Source: Caulobacter sp. (GTDB taxonomy: Bacteria > Pseudomonadota > Alphaproteobacteria > Caulobacterales > Caulobacteraceae). Taken from it: a stretch of 64,000 bases of DNA. The position numbers were made by a program, and so were the translations under genes. The notes under the pieces were generated by a model. The model searched no databases, was not told the origin of the DNA, and saw only the letters and a list, made by a program, of their open reading frames with translations. Shown piece after piece: positions 42,003-52,099 of this stretch. How positions within the stretch are numbered: the stretch's first letter is position 1; each line of letters starts with the position of its first letter. The stretch lies in the NCBI GenBank assembly GCA_017745235.1, contig JAGHZU010000006.1, positions 1 to 64,000 on the forward strand. Direction: 5' to 3'.

Positions 42003-43973
42003 ATGAAGCGCTTCCGGCTCGTCGATCTTCCATTGATCATCAAAATCGGCTTCGCGCCGGCTTTCGCCCTGTTGATGCTGGCCCTGATGGCCGGGGGGGC
42101 CATCATCGTCCAGAAGAACCAGTCCGCCGCGCTCAAGCAGGTGGTCGAGAACGACATGCGCATCAACAGCGAGATCCAGTCGCTGTCGCGCCGCATCACC
42201 AACGCCCACGGCACGCTCTATCAGATCCTGGCCTCGAAGGCCGATCCGATGGCCCCGGCCGCCGGTCCGCGCATCACCGCCCTGCTCGCTGAGTTCGACG
42301 GCCTGAGCAAGGAAACCAAGGCGCTGTCGGACAAGCTGCCGGCCTCGGAGCGTCCGAAGGTCGCCTCCCTGGTCAAGTCGCTCGACGAATGCCGCAGCGC
42401 CATCGACACGGTCAGCGGCATGATCGACGTGGACATCGGCATGGCCAACAGCTTCGCCGGCAGCTTCGAAGACACCTATGTCAAGATGGCCGCCCAGCTG
42501 CAGAAAGTGGTCGACGACGCCGCCGGCCGCGCCACCCAGCAGGCCGCCAAGCGCCAGTCCGAGGCCGACGCCGCCATGAGCGCGACGATCGTCATGTCGC
42601 TCATCACCCTGCTGGCCGTCGCCGGCCTGGCCTTCATGACCGTCATGTCCACCCGCAAGTCGATCAGCGACATCGCCGGGGCGACCGAGAAGCTGTCCAA
42701 GGGCGACAACGCCATCGACCTGGAGAAGCTGACCCGCGGCGACGAGCTGGGCGCCATCGTCCGCTCGCTGAAGGTCTTCCGCGACAACCAGCTGCACCTG
42801 GAGCAGCTGCGCGCCGAGCAGGAGAAGTCGGCCGCCCTGACCGCCGACGAACGTCGCGCCAAGGAAGAGGCCGCCGCCGCCGCCGCCCGCGAGAACGCCC
42901 TGGTCGTCTCGTCGCTGGCCGAGGCGCTGGAGCGTCTGGCCCAGGGCGACCTGACCTTCCGCGTGGCCGCCGAGTTCCCGGGCGAGTACCGCAAGCTGAA
43001 GGACGACTTCAACGCCGCCATCACCCAGCTGCAGGAGACCATCAAGGTCATCGCCGCCTCGACCGACGGCCTGCGCACGGGTTCGGACGAGATCGCCCAC
43101 GCCTCCGACGACCTGTCGCGCCGCACCGAGCAGCAGGCCGCCAGCCTGGAGCAGACAGCGGCCGCGCTGGACGAGCTGACCGCCACGGTCCGCCGCACCG
43201 CCACCGGCGCCAAGCAGGCCTCCGAGGTCGTCGCCAGCACCCGCGGCGAAGCCCAGCATTCGGGCCAGGTCGTGCACGAGGCCGTCTCGGCCATGGGCGC
43301 GATCGAGGACTCGTCCAAGCAGATCAACCAGATCATCGGCGTGATCGACGAGATCGCCTTCCAGACCAACCTGCTGGCCCTGAACGCGGGCGTCGAGGCG
43401 GCTCGCGCCGGCGACGCCGGCCGCGGCTTCGCGGTCGTGGCCCAGGAAGTGCGGGCCCTGGCCCAGCGCTCGGCCGAGGCCGCCAAGGAGATCAAGACCC
43501 TGATCTCGTCCTCGACCCAGCAGGTCAGCCAGGGCGTCAGCCTGGTCGGCCAGACGGGCGAGGCCCTGCAGCGGATCGTGGCCAAGGTCGGTGAGATCGA
43601 CGCCCTGGTCACCGAGATCGCCGCCTCGGCCGCCGAGCAGGCCACCGGCCTCAACGAGGTCAACACCGCCGTCAACCAGATGGACCAGGTGACCCAGCAG
43701 AACGCGGCCATGGTCGAGGAATCGACCGCCGCCACCCACTCGCTGAAGGGCGAGACGGGCGAGCTGGTCCGCCTGATCGGCCGCTTCAACGTGGGCAACG
43801 GCCGCGCCACGCCCGCCTATGAGCGTCCGCAGATGGCCGACGCCGCCGTGCACGCCCCCGCCGCCAATCCGGTGGCCGAGCAGCGCGCGCGCCTCAACGC
43901 CTTCGCCCGTCCCGGACGCGGCGGGGCCGCCACCGCCGCCGCCCCCGTCAGCGACGGGTGGGAGGAGTTCTGA
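42003..43973 (+). CDS. mcpA: Methyl-accepting chemotaxis protein McpA
   Basis: A 656-aa transmembrane chemoreceptor heading the che operon. Spans at about 12-36 and 192-214 frame a periplasmic four-helix ligand domain. HAMP and the signalling helices follow, with the tip [21 protein letters not shown]. It ends in GWEEF, the CheR/CheB tether shared with the globin receptor. The ATG at 42003 follows GAGGGGAC. The TGA overlaps the cheX ATG (TGATG). Name by synteny with Caulobacter mcpA. Confidence 0.93.
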   Translation: MKRFRLVDLPLIIKIGFAPAFALLMLALMAGGAIIVQKNQSAALKQVVENDMRINSEIQSLSRRITNAHGTLYQILASKADPMAPAAGPRITALLAEFDGLSKETKALSDKLPASERPKVASLVKSLDECRSAIDTVSGMIDVDIGMANSFAGSFEDTYVKMAAQLQKVVDDAAGRATQQAAKRQSEADAAMSATIVMSLITLLAVAGLAFMTVMSTRKSISDIAGATEKLSKGDNAIDLEKLTRGDELGAIVRSLKVFRDNQLHLEQLRAEQEKSAALTADERRAKEEAAAAAARENALVVSSLAEALERLAQGDLTFRVAAEFPGEYRKLKDDFNAAITQLQETIKVIAASTDGLRTGSDEIAHASDDLSRRTEQQAASLEQTAAALDELTATVRRTATGAKQASEVVASTRGEAQHSGQVVHEAVSAMGAIEDSSKQINQIIGVIDEIAFQTNLLALNAGVEAARAGDAGRGFAVVAQEVRALAQRSAEAAKEIKTLISSSTQQVSQGVSLVGQTGEALQRIVAKVGEIDALVTEIAASAAEQATGLNEVNTAVNQMDQVTQQNAAMVEESTAATHSLKGETGELVRLIGRFNVGNGRATPAYERPQMADAAVHAPAANPVAEQRARLNAFARPGRGGAATAAAPVSDGWEEF

Positions 43974-44257
43974 TGTCGACCGCCATCGCCTTGCCTGAAA
44001 CCCTCGACCTGAAGGCCTCCGGCCCCCTCAAGCAGGCGTTCCTGGAACGCCGGGGCCAGGCCATCGAGGTTCACGCCGACCAGGTTCGACGCCTGGGCGG
44101 CCTGTGCCTCCAGGTCCTGCTGGCCGCCCGCAAGGCGTGGGCCGAAGACGGCAAGACCTTTTCGATCACGGCCCCGTCGGAGGCCTTCGTGGAAACCACC
44201 CGTCTTTTCGGCGCCGAAGGGGCGCTGCTGACGAACACTCAAGGAGCTGCATCGTGA
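43973..44257 (+). CDS. cheX: CheX, STAS-domain chemotaxis protein (Caulobacter-type)
   Basis: A 94-aa STAS-like protein (ALPETLDLKASGPLKQAFLERRGQAIEVHADQVRRLGGLCLQVLLAARK) of the anti-sigma-antagonist fold. In Caulobacter operons this second gene is named cheX but is not related to the CheX phosphatase of Thermotoga. It overlaps mcpA by one base and cheYI by 4 nt (GTGA). Exact role not known. Confidence 0.85.
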   Translation: MSTAIALPETLDLKASGPLKQAFLERRGQAIEVHADQVRRLGGLCLQVLLAARKAWAEDGKTFSITAPSEAFVETTRLFGAEGALLTNTQGAAS

Positions 44258-44619
44258 CGCGTACTGTCCTCACGGTCGATGACTCGCGGACGATGCGGGA
44301 CATGCTGCGCATGGCCCTCGCCGGCGCCGGGTTCAACGTCGTCGAAGCCGTCGACGGCGAACACGGGCTGGAGGTGCTTTCCGCCCACCGCCCCGACGTC
44401 ATCATCACCGACATCAACATGCCCAAGCTGGACGGCTTCGGCTTCATCGAGGCGGTGCGGGTCGACGACGACTACCGCGCCATCCCGATCCTGGTGCTGA
44501 CCACGGAAAGCGACCCCAGCAAGAAGCAGCGGGCGCGCGAGGCCGGCGCGACGGGCTGGATCGTCAAGCCGTTCAACCCCGAAAAGCTGGTCGAGGCCAT
44601 CCGCCGCGTCGCGGCCTGA
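44254..44619 (+). CDS. cheY1: Chemotaxis response regulator CheYI
   Basis: A 121-aa stand-alone receiver. All catalytic residues are present: Asp9/Asp10 (VDDSRTM), phospho-acceptor Asp53 (ITDINMPKLDG), Thr83/84 (VLTTESD) and Lys105 (VKPFNP). It starts with GTG inside the cheX stop. It is expected to be phosphorylated by CheA and to act on the flagellar motor. Confidence 0.94.
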   Translation: MTRTVLTVDDSRTMRDMLRMALAGAGFNVVEAVDGEHGLEVLSAHRPDVIITDINMPKLDGFGFIEAVRVDDDYRAIPILVLTTESDPSKKQRAREAGATGWIVKPFNPEKLVEAIRRVAA

Positions 44620-44665
44620 CCGTCGGGCTCTAGGTACTAAAAGGCGCTTTGCAGGAAGTCGGGGA

Positions 44666-47005
44666 ATGGACGAGCTAGAGGCGATCAAGGTCACGTTCTT
44701 TCAGGAATGCGAGGAACTTCTCGCGGACCTCGAGGGCGGCCTGCTGGCCATGCAGGACGGCAACGACGACGGCGACACCGTCAACGCCGTCTTCCGGGCC
44801 GTGCACTCGATCAAGGGCGGCGCCGGCGCGTTCGGCCTGGAACCGCTGGTGCGCTTCGCCCACGTGTTCGAGACCCTGCTGGACGCCCGGCGCTCGAACG
44901 AGATCCCCGGCACGCCGGACCTGACCGCCCTGCTGCTGCGCGCTTCCGACGTGCTGGCCGACCACGTCAGCGCCGCGCGGGGCCTGGGGGTGGTCGACAT
45001 GGACGCCTCGGCCGCCATGGCCGCCGAACTGAAGGCCGCCACCGACCCCAACGCCGCGCCCGTCGCGGCGGCCGCCCCGGCGGTGGTCGAGGCCGAGCCG
45101 GCGTTCGAGCCCGCGCCGGTCGTCATCGGCGCCGCCAACGAACTCCTGGGCGACGACGCCCTGGACGACGACGACCTGGGCTTCGACTTCCAGCCCATGA
45201 CCATCACCCTCGACGCCCAGGCCGCCGACGCGGCGGTGATCGAGAACGTCTGGACGGTGTCGATCCGTCCCAAGTCCGACCTTTATCGCAAGGCCAACGA
45301 GACCGGCCTGCTGCTGCGCGAACTGGCCCGGCTTGGCCCGGTCCAGGCCACGCTGGACGACAGCGCCCTGCCGGCGCTGGACCTGCTGGATCCAGAAGCC
45401 GCCTATGTCACCTGGAGCGTCCGGGTCGAGACCGACCAGGGCGAGGACGCCATCCGCGAGGTGTTCGAGTTCGTCGACGGCGACTGCGAACTGGAGATCG
45501 TCCGCGGCGAGGCCCCGGTGTCCGACCTGCTGGCCACCCTGAAGGACGCCGCCGCCCCGGCCCCCGCGCCGGCTCCGGTCTTCGAGGCGATCGTCCCGTC
45601 CCTCGAGGTCGCCCCCGAGCCCGCGCCGGCTCCCGCGGCGGTCGAGGCCTCCGTGATCGCGGCCCCGGCGGCCGCCGCGCCTGTCGTCGAGGCTACCGCC
45701 GCGCCGGCCCCCGCCCCGGTCGCCGCCGCGCCCGCCCCGCCGCCGGCCGCCCCTTCGGGCGCCAAGCCGGCCCAGATCGACGTGCCTGGTCCGGGCCAGT
45801 CGGTCATCCGCGTCGATCCCGAGCGTATCGACCGCCTGATCGACCTGGTCGGCGAACTGGTCATCAACCAGGCGATGCTGGCCCAGCGCGTGGGCGAGTA
45901 CGGCATCGCCCCGTCTTCCAACCTGGCCATGGGTCTGGATGAGCTGGAGCAGCTCACCCGCGAGATCCAGGACAGCGTCATGGCCATCCGCGCCCAGCCG
46001 GTGAAATCGGTGTTCCAGCGCATGCCGCGCCTGGTCCGCGAAGTCGCCAACATGACGGGCAAGCAGGCCCGCCTGGTGATGGACGGCGAGAACACCGAGG
46101 TCGACAAGACGGTCATCGAGCGCCTGTCCGACCCGATCACCCACATGCTGCGCAACGCCATCGACCACGGGCTGGAAAGCCCTGAGGAGCGCAAGGCCGC
46201 CGGCAAGAACCCCGAAGGCGTCGTGCGCCTGGCGGCCCTGCACCGCAGCGGCCGGATCGTCATCGAGGTCTCCGACGACGGCAAGGGCATCAACCGCGAG
46301 CGCGTCCACTCGATCGCCGTCAAGAAGGGCCTGATCTCGCCCGACCTGGTGCTGACCGACGAGGAGATCGACAACCTGATCTTCCTCCCCGGCTTCTCGA
46401 CGGCCGACAAGATCTCGGACGTGTCGGGCCGCGGCGTCGGCATGGACGTGGTCAAGCGCTCGGTCCAGGCCCTGGGCGGCCGCATCTCGATCGCCTCGCG
46501 TCCCGGCCAGGGCTCGACCTTCACCCTCAGCCTGCCGCTGACCCTGGCCGTCCTGGACGGCATGGTGGTCGACGTCGCCGGCGAGACCCTGGTCATCCCG
46601 CTGGCCTGCATCGTGGAAAGCCTGCGTCCGAAGTCGGAGGAGATCCGTCCGCTGGGCCCCAGCGGTCACGTGCTGGCCGTGCGCGACAGCTTCGTGCCCC
46701 TGATCGACGTGGGCGTGACCCTGAACTACCGCGACCGTTCGCCGGCCGCGACCGAGGGCGTGGTCCTGCTGGTCGAGGGCGAGGACGGCTCGCGCGCCGC
46801 CCTGGTGGCCGACGCCATCCACGGCCAGCGCCAGGTGGTCATCAAGTCGCTGGAGCAGAACTACCAGCAGGTCGAGGGCGTCGCCGCCGCCACCATCCTG
46901 GGCGACGGCCGCGTGGCCCTGATCCTCGACGTCGACGCGGTGATCAACCTGCGCCGCCGCGAGCCGCCGCGTCCCGCCGATCCCACCCTCATCGCCGCGG
47001 AATAG
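44666..47005 (+). CDS. cheA: Chemotaxis histidine kinase CheA
   Basis: A 779-aa CheA. The N-terminal Hpt domain has phosphorylated His47 ([13 protein letters not shown]). A long Ala/Pro-rich linker spans about 270-370. The dimerisation domain contains [17 protein letters not shown], the HATPase contains [21 protein letters not shown] and [13 protein letters not shown], and a CheW-like regulatory domain closes the protein. It links receptors to CheY and CheB. It starts 46 nt after cheYI and ends 4 nt before cheW. Confidence 0.97.
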   Translation: MDELEAIKVTFFQECEELLADLEGGLLAMQDGNDDGDTVNAVFRAVHSIKGGAGAFGLEPLVRFAHVFETLLDARRSNEIPGTPDLTALLLRASDVLADHVSAARGLGVVDMDASAAMAAELKAATDPNAAPVAAAAPAVVEAEPAFEPAPVVIGAANELLGDDALDDDDLGFDFQPMTITLDAQAADAAVIENVWTVSIRPKSDLYRKANETGLLLRELARLGPVQATLDDSALPALDLLDPEAAYVTWSVRVETDQGEDAIREVFEFVDGDCELEIVRGEAPVSDLLATLKDAAAPAPAPAPVFEAIVPSLEVAPEPAPAPAAVEASVIAAPAAAAPVVEATAAPAPAPVAAAPAPPPAAPSGAKPAQIDVPGPGQSVIRVDPERIDRLIDLVGELVINQAMLAQRVGEYGIAPSSNLAMGLDELEQLTREIQDSVMAIRAQPVKSVFQRMPRLVREVANMTGKQARLVMDGENTEVDKTVIERLSDPITHMLRNAIDHGLESPEERKAAGKNPEGVVRLAALHRSGRIVIEVSDDGKGINRERVHSIAVKKGLISPDLVLTDEEIDNLIFLPGFSTADKISDVSGRGVGMDVVKRSVQALGGRISIASRPGQGSTFTLSLPLTLAVLDGMVVDVAGETLVIPLACIVESLRPKSEEIRPLGPSGHVLAVRDSFVPLIDVGVTLNYRDRSPAATEGVVLLVEGEDGSRAALVADAIHGQRQVVIKSLEQNYQQVEGVAAATILGDGRVALILDVDAVINLRRREPPRPADPTLIAAE

Positions 47006-47009
47006 AGCC

Positions 47010-47477
47010 ATGACCGAAGCGATCGCCGCCTCAAGCTCCGAAACCCGGGAACTGATCTCGTTCCGCGTGGGCGAGCAGGAATACTGCGTGGACATCATGG
47101 CCGTGCGCGAGATCCGCGGCTGGAGCCCCGCCACCACCCTGCCGCAGTCGCCGTCGTACATGCGCGGCGTCATCAACCTGCGCGGCGCGGTGCTGCCGAT
47201 CATGGACCTGGCCGTGCGCCTGGGCATGCCGATGGTCGAGCCGACCGTGCGCAGCGTGTTCATCGTCGTCCAGGCCGACTCGCGCACCGTGGGCCTGCTG
47301 GTCGACGCGGTGTCCGACATCCTGTCGGTCTCCGACGAGATGTGCCAACCCACGCCCGACATCGCCTGTGACGCCGTCCGCAGCTTCGTGCGCGGCATCA
47401 TTTCCATCGAAGGCCGGATGATCAGCGAGATCTCGCTGGACCGTCTGCTGCCCGAACGCGAGGCTCTGGCGGCCTAG
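47010..47477 (+). CDS. cheW: Chemotaxis coupling protein CheW
   Basis: A 155-aa SH3-like adaptor that docks CheA to receptors. [23 protein letters not shown] and [25 protein letters not shown] are the family signatures. It sits between cheA and cheR with 2-4 nt gaps. Confidence 0.96.
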   Translation: MTEAIAASSSETRELISFRVGEQEYCVDIMAVREIRGWSPATTLPQSPSYMRGVINLRGAVLPIMDLAVRLGMPMVEPTVRSVFIVVQADSRTVGLLVDAVSDILSVSDEMCQPTPDIACDAVRSFVRGIISIEGRMISEISLDRLLPEREALAA

Positions 47478-47479
47478 AG

Positions 47480-48364
47480 ATGACGACCCCCGTGTCCCCC
47501 GTTTCCGATCGCCGCGAGACCCTGGTGGAGGGCGAGTTCGCCTTCACCGGCGCGGACTTCAAGCGTATCGCCGCGCTGCTCTACGAGCAGGCCGGCATCA
47601 GCCTGCCCGACAGCAAGGCCACGCTCGTCTATTCCCGCCTGGCCAAGCGCCTGCGCGCCCTGGGCATGAAGACCTTCGGCGAGTACTGCGCGTTCGTGGC
47701 CCAGGAGAACAACGTCGAGGAGCAGCAGAACATGCTGCGCGCCCTGACGACGAACGTGACCCGCTTCTTCCGTGAGCCGCACCACTTCGACGACCTGCGC
47801 GCCAGCGTGCTGGAGCCGATCGCCGACCAGGTGCGCGCCGGCCGTCGCCTGCGCCTGTGGTCGGCGGCGTCGTCGTCGGGCCAGGAACCCTATTCGATGG
47901 CCTTCACGGTGCTGTCGGTGTGGCCGAACGCCGCCGAGCTGGACATCCGCATCCTGGGCACGGACATCGACACCAACGTCCTGGCGACCGGCCGCGCGGC
48001 CGTCTACGACGAGGCCCTGCTCGAAGGCGTCCCGGCCAGCATGCGCAGCCAATACTTCGAGCGTGACCCCAGCGACCGCCGCAACTGGCGCGTCTGCGAG
48101 GCCGCGCGCCAGATGGTGGCCTTCCGCGAGCTGAACCTGAACGGCCCCACCTGGCCGATGAAGGGCCCGTTCGACGCCATCTTCTGCCGCAACGTCGTCA
48201 TCTATTTCGACGAACCCACCCAGGAACGCGTCTGGCAGCGCTTCGCGCCGCTGGTCGCCCCGGGCGGCAAGCTCTATGTCGGCCACTCCGAGCGCGTGGG
48301 CGCGTCGGTCCGTGCGTTCGAAAGCGCCGGTCTGACGGCTTATCGCAAGGTGGGAGGCCGCTGA
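47480..48364 (+). CDS. cheR: Chemotaxis receptor methyltransferase CheR
   Basis: A 294-aa SAM-dependent methyltransferase that methylates Glu residues of receptors. The N-terminal helical domain ends in [15 protein letters not shown], and the SAM fold shows [19 protein letters not shown] and [15 protein letters not shown]. The receptors here end in WEEF, the likely CheR docking site. It overlaps cheB by one base (TGATG). Confidence 0.96.
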   Translation: MTTPVSPVSDRRETLVEGEFAFTGADFKRIAALLYEQAGISLPDSKATLVYSRLAKRLRALGMKTFGEYCAFVAQENNVEEQQNMLRALTTNVTRFFREPHHFDDLRASVLEPIADQVRAGRRLRLWSAASSSGQEPYSMAFTVLSVWPNAAELDIRILGTDIDTNVLATGRAAVYDEALLEGVPASMRSQYFERDPSDRRNWRVCEAARQMVAFRELNLNGPTWPMKGPFDAIFCRNVVIYFDEPTQERVWQRFAPLVAPGGKLYVGHSERVGASVRAFESAGLTAYRKVGGR

Positions 48365-49392
48365 TGCCCAAGATCCGAGTCCTCGTCGTCGACGACTCCG
48401 CGACCATGCGGAGCCTGATCACGGCGGCCCTGAACCGCGACCCGGAGATCGAGGTGGTCGGCGCCGCCGGCGACCCCTTCGAGGCGCGCGGCATGATCAA
48501 GACCCTGAACCCGGACGTGGTCACCCTCGACATCGAGATGCCGAACATGAACGGCATCGAGTTCCTCGAGAAGATCATGCGCCTGCGGCCGATGCCGGTG
48601 GTGATGGTCTCCAGCCTCACCCAGGCCGGGGCCGAGATGACCCTGCGCGCGCTGGAGCTGGGCGCGGTCGACTGCGTGGGCAAGCCCACCACGGCCACCG
48701 GCACGGCCGAGGCCCTGGTCGAGGTGGCCGAGAAGGTCAAGGCCGCGGCCCGCGCCTCGGTCCGCACCAAGTCCGACGCCGCTCCCGCCGCGCCGCGCCG
48801 TCAGAACTACGTGCCCTCGGGCGACGTGGTGGCGATCGGCTCGTCCACGGGCGGGGTCGAGGCCCTGCTGACGATCCTGAGCCTGTTCCCCGAGACCTGC
48901 CCGCCGACGGTCATCACCCAGCACATGCCGGCGACCTTCACCGCAAGCTTCGCCGCGCGCCTGGACCGCGCCAGCGGCGCCAAGGTGCAGGAAGCCGTCG
49001 ACGGCGCCCTGCTGGAGCCGGGCAAGGTCTATGTGGCTCCGGGCGGCGCGACCCACCTGGAGGTGGTGCGCTCGGCCGGGCTGCGCTGCCGCCTGGTCCA
49101 GGGCGATCCGGTCAGCGGCCACCGTCCTTCGGTCGACGTCCTCTTCAACTCCGTGGCCAACGCCGTGGGCGAGAAGGCCGTCGGCGCCATCCTGACCGGC
49201 ATGGGCCGCGACGGCGCCCAGGGCCTCCTGGCCATGCGCCGCGCCGGGGCCCGCACCGTCGGCCAGGACGAAGCCAGTTGCGTCGTCTACGGAATGCCCC
49301 GAACGGCCTTTGAACTCGGTGCGGTGGAGAAGCAGGTCAGCCTGTCATCCATCGGCCAAACCATCCTCGATCTGGCCTCCGCGAGGCGATAG
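48364..49392 (+). CDS. cheB: Chemotaxis methylesterase CheB
   Basis: A 342-aa protein with an N-terminal receiver (acceptor Asp56 in [11 protein letters not shown]) and a C-terminal esterase. The triad is visible as Ser in [11 protein letters not shown], His in [10 protein letters not shown] and Asp in [12 protein letters not shown]. It demethylates receptors, opposing CheR. The linker is short (about residues 115-155). Confidence 0.96.
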   Translation: MPKIRVLVVDDSATMRSLITAALNRDPEIEVVGAAGDPFEARGMIKTLNPDVVTLDIEMPNMNGIEFLEKIMRLRPMPVVMVSSLTQAGAEMTLRALELGAVDCVGKPTTATGTAEALVEVAEKVKAAARASVRTKSDAAPAAPRRQNYVPSGDVVAIGSSTGGVEALLTILSLFPETCPPTVITQHMPATFTASFAARLDRASGAKVQEAVDGALLEPGKVYVAPGGATHLEVVRSAGLRCRLVQGDPVSGHRPSVDVLFNSVANAVGEKAVGAILTGMGRDGAQGLLAMRRAGARTVGQDEASCVVYGMPRTAFELGAVEKQVSLSSIGQTILDLASARR

Positions 49393-49396
49393 ACCC

Positions 49397-49786
49397 ATGC
49401 CCCAAGCAAGCTCCATTTCCGTTCTCGTCGTCGATGACCAGCTCACCATGCGGGCGTTGATCCGCAACGCCCTGCAGCAGATCGGCTTCAAGGACATCCG
49501 CGAGGCTCCCGACGGCGAGGAAGCGCTCAAGCAGCTGCTGGCCAAGCCGGCCAACCTGGTCATCTCGGACTTCAACATGCCGAAGATGGACGGCCTGGCC
49601 CTGCTGCGCGCCGTGCGCTCGCACCCGCCGATCCGGCAGACGGCCTTCGTCATGCTGACCGGCCGGGCCGACCGCGAGCTGGTCCAGCGCGCCGTCCAGT
49701 TCGGCGTCAACAACTACTGCGTCAAGCCGTTCACGGTCCAAGGCCTGCGCGACAAGATCGAACAAGTCTTCGGGCAACTGACATGA
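49397..49786 (+). CDS. cheY2: Chemotaxis response regulator CheYII
   Basis: A 129-aa receiver with Asp13/14 (VVDDQLTMR), acceptor Asp58 ([12 protein letters not shown]), Thr in MLTGRAD and Lys in CVKPFTV. It starts 4 nt after cheB and overlaps cheD by 4 nt (ATGA). This is the second of three CheY paralogues in the operon; at this place in Caulobacter it is called CheYII. Confidence 0.93.
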   Translation: MPQASSISVLVVDDQLTMRALIRNALQQIGFKDIREAPDGEEALKQLLAKPANLVISDFNMPKMDGLALLRAVRSHPPIRQTAFVMLTGRADRELVQRAVQFGVNNYCVKPFTVQGLRDKIEQVFGQLT

Positions 49787-50355
49787 TGGGCCAGGACCTG
49801 CATCAGGACGACTCCGGTCCCACGATCAAGGTCCACGTGACCCAGGGCGAAAGCCATGTGTCGTCGGATCCCAACGTGGTGATGACCACCGTGCTGGGCT
49901 CGTGCATCGCCGCGTGCCTGCGCGATCCCACCACCGGCATCGGCGGCATGAACCACTTCCTGCTGCCCGACGCGGGCGATGGCCGCCGCAACAACGGCGA
50001 CGCCGTGCGCTACGGCGCCTACGCCATGGAGCTGCTGATCAACGGCCTGCTGAAGAAGGGCGCCCGGCGCGACCGCCTGGAGGCCAAGATCTTCGGCGGC
50101 GGCAAGCTGTTCGACGGCCTTTCCGACGTCGGCGCCAGCAACGCCGCCTTCGCCGAGCGCTTCCTGCGCGACGAAGGCATTCCGATCGTGTCGTCCAGCA
50201 CGGGCGGCCTGTCGGCCCGCCGGGTCGAGTTCTGGCCCGCCACGGGCCGGGTGCGCCAGCGCCTGGTCGCCGTCGACAACGCGCCGGTGGAAGTCCGCCG
50301 TCCCGTTCCCATCGTCCCCGCCGTGTCCAACGCCGGCGACCTGGAGCTCTTCTGA
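49783..50355 (+). CDS. cheD: Chemoreceptor deamidase CheD
   Basis: A 190-aa Che[33 protein letters not shown] holds the catalytic Cys (GSC) and His (GGMNHF), and [13 protein letters not shown] follows. It deamidates Gln to Glu in receptors and can modulate CheC-type phosphatases; no cheC is present here. It overlaps cheYII. Confidence 0.95.
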   Translation: MMGQDLHQDDSGPTIKVHVTQGESHVSSDPNVVMTTVLGSCIAACLRDPTTGIGGMNHFLLPDAGDGRRNNGDAVRYGAYAMELLINGLLKKGARRDRLEAKIFGGGKLFDGLSDVGASNAAFAERFLRDEGIPIVSSSTGGLSARRVEFWPATGRVRQRLVAVDNAPVEVRRPVPIVPAVSNAGDLELF

Positions 50356-50360
50356 CACCC

Positions 50361-50750
50361 ATGACCGCCCAGCCGATCGCCAAGCCGGACGTTCTCGCTG
50401 AAACGGGGCGTCAGCTGCCCCTGGGCGAGCTGTCGCGCCGCCTGTCGGCCGAGCTGGCCGCGGCCGCGTCGATCTGCCGGGACTGCGAGCACATCGCCGG
50501 AGACCTGGCCACCGGCGGCGCGCCGCTGGCGAACCTGTCGCGCCTCCAGGCCCTGGACGAGCTGAGCCAGCGCCTCCACGGCCTGTCCGACGTCCTGGCC
50601 CGCATCAGCCAGCACGCCTCCGGCGAATGGAGCCTGGCGATCGAGCCCCTGCTGGAGGGGCTGGGCCTGGCCGACCTGGTGGTGCGCCTGCGCCACGCCG
50701 AGGATCACAAGGGCTGGGACGCGGAAGCCGGCGAACTGGACTTCTTCTAG
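50361..50750 (+). CDS. cheU: CheU, Caulobacter-specific chemotaxis operon protein
   Basis: A 129-aa soluble helical protein (ELSRRLSAELAAAASICRDCEHIAGDLA, LARISQHASGEWSLAIEPLLEGLGLADLVVRLR) ending in ELDFF. I know no motif for it. The name comes from its position between cheD and cheYIII in the Caulobacter operon. The C-terminal acidic-aromatic end is a feature to note. Confidence 0.8.
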   Translation: MTAQPIAKPDVLAETGRQLPLGELSRRLSAELAAAASICRDCEHIAGDLATGGAPLANLSRLQALDELSQRLHGLSDVLARISQHASGEWSLAIEPLLEGLGLADLVVRLRHAEDHKGWDAEAGELDFF

Positions 50751-50757
50751 GTCGTCC

Positions 50758-51360
50758 ATGCGTGAACCGCTCCTGGCGGCCGCCCGCCTCAATCTCGAGA
50801 AGGTGGAGACGCTGCTGGTCGACGACAGCGTCGCCTCGCTGAACCTGCTGGCCCAGGTCCTGCTGGGCTTCGGGGTCAAGAGCATCGCCCGCGCCGACAG
50901 CGCCCGCGCCGCCCAGGGCCTGCTGAAGGAACGGACCTTCGACCTCGTCATCAGCGCCACCAACATGGCCGGAGTCGACGGCTACGAGCTGACCCGGTGG
51001 CTGCGGCGCGGCGCGCTGGAGGCCAACCGCTACGTGCCGGTGATCCTGGTTTCGGGCCACACTCCGCCCTCGCAGGTGTTCAAGGCCCGCGACGCCGGGG
51101 CCAACTTCACCGTCGCCAAGCCGATCACGCCGCGCGTCCTGCTGGAGCGGATCCTGTGGGCCGCGCGGGAGGACCGGCAGTTCATCGAGTGCGACACCTA
51201 TCTGGGGCCGGACCGCCGCTTCAAGAACGAGGGCCCGCCCCCCGGAATCGAAGGGCGTCGTCGCGACGACCTGAAGGGCGAGCTGGGCCAGCCGTCCGGC
51301 GTCAACCTGTCCCAGGACCAGATCAACGACATGATGAAGCCGGCGAAGGTGAAGCTATGA
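50758..51360 (+). CDS. cheY3: CheYIII, receiver-like protein lacking the phospho-acceptor Asp
   Basis: A 200-aa protein: receiver fold at about 14-140 plus a ~60-residue basic tail with GPDRRFKNEGPPP. Asp22/23 (LVDDS), Ser99 (LVSGH) and Lys121 (AKPITP) are present. The beta-3 end reads DLVISATNMAGVDG, putting Ala67 where the phosphorylated Asp should be. It is thus probably a pseudo-receiver, or one signalling without phosphorylation. It overlaps cheE by 4 nt. Confidence 0.88.
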   Translation: MREPLLAAARLNLEKVETLLVDDSVASLNLLAQVLLGFGVKSIARADSARAAQGLLKERTFDLVISATNMAGVDGYELTRWLRRGALEANRYVPVILVSGHTPPSQVFKARDAGANFTVAKPITPRVLLERILWAAREDRQFIECDTYLGPDRRFKNEGPPPGIEGRRRDDLKGELGQPSGVNLSQDQINDMMKPAKVKL

Positions 51361-51830
51361 GCGGCGTCGTGCGGAAGTTCCGTCCGCCCAATCGGCTGTC
51401 GATGCTGGTCAAGGCGTCCGGCGGCAAGAGGGTCAAGGAGGCCCTGGAGGCCGCCGACGCGGCGCTGGAGCCGCTTCGCGCGCCCTCCCTGGCGATCCTG
51501 GACGCGGCCCTGGCCGATATCGAGGCCCGGTTCGGCCCGGCGGCCGGCGCCGGCCGCGAAGGGGAGGGGTTCCAGGATCTCTACGCCCTGTCGCTGCGCA
51601 TCATCGACGTGGCGGGCTTCCTGCCGGAATCGAGCGTCGACCAGGCGGCCGTCTCGCTGTGCGCCCTTGTCGACCACTGCGCGGAAGCCGGCGCCTGGCG
51701 CTGGGACGCGGTCGACGTCCACGTCCACGCCCTGCGCCTGCTGCGCGGCGGCGCCCTGGAGCCGGACCAGCGCAAGGCCATGATCGAAGGCCTCAACAAG
51801 GTCAGCCAGCGGCGCCTGGAAGAGGCCTGA
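51357..51830 (+). CDS. cheE: CheE, Caulobacter-specific chemotaxis operon protein
   Basis: A 157-aa helical protein (RVKEALEAADAALEPLRAPSLAILDAALADIEARFG, SSVDQAAVSLCALVDHCAEAG) with no motif I recognise, the last gene of the che operon. Name by synteny. It overlaps cheYIII (ATGA), so the two are translationally coupled. Confidence 0.82.
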   Translation: MSGVVRKFRPPNRLSMLVKASGGKRVKEALEAADAALEPLRAPSLAILDAALADIEARFGPAAGAGREGEGFQDLYALSLRIIDVAGFLPESSVDQAAVSLCALVDHCAEAGAWRWDAVDVHVHALRLLRGGALEPDQRKAMIEGLNKVSQRRLEEA

Positions 51831-51939
51831 GCGGACCTTGCGGGGCCGATGTGGCCCAAACAACACGATTTCGGCGTCCCTATCCCGCGCAGCGCCTTAG
51901 CCATCTTGTGGCCGATCGTTTCATTTGGTACCGCTCCTT

Positions 51940-51988
51940 TGCCACCGGTGTCAGGACAAACTCGCCCAGCGAAGTGACACCGGTGTCA
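51940..51988. promoter_or_regulatory. Two LacI-type operators upstream of the first TonB receptor
   Basis: A perfect 14-bp palindrome TGACACCGGTGTCA (51975-51988) and a one-mismatch copy TGCCACCGGTGTCA (51940-51953), 35 bp apart start to start, centred on CCGG. LacI-family repressors bind such CG-centred palindromes. No lacI gene is in the window. Confidence 0.8.
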
Positions 51989-52099
51989 GAATAGACGGCC
52001 CGAAGAACGGCCGCGCGGGAAGGAAGCGCGAACGAACACTTCGGCCGGGCGACGCGGAATGCGTCGTTCAGAAGAACGTGGTTATGGGAGGAGGAACCA

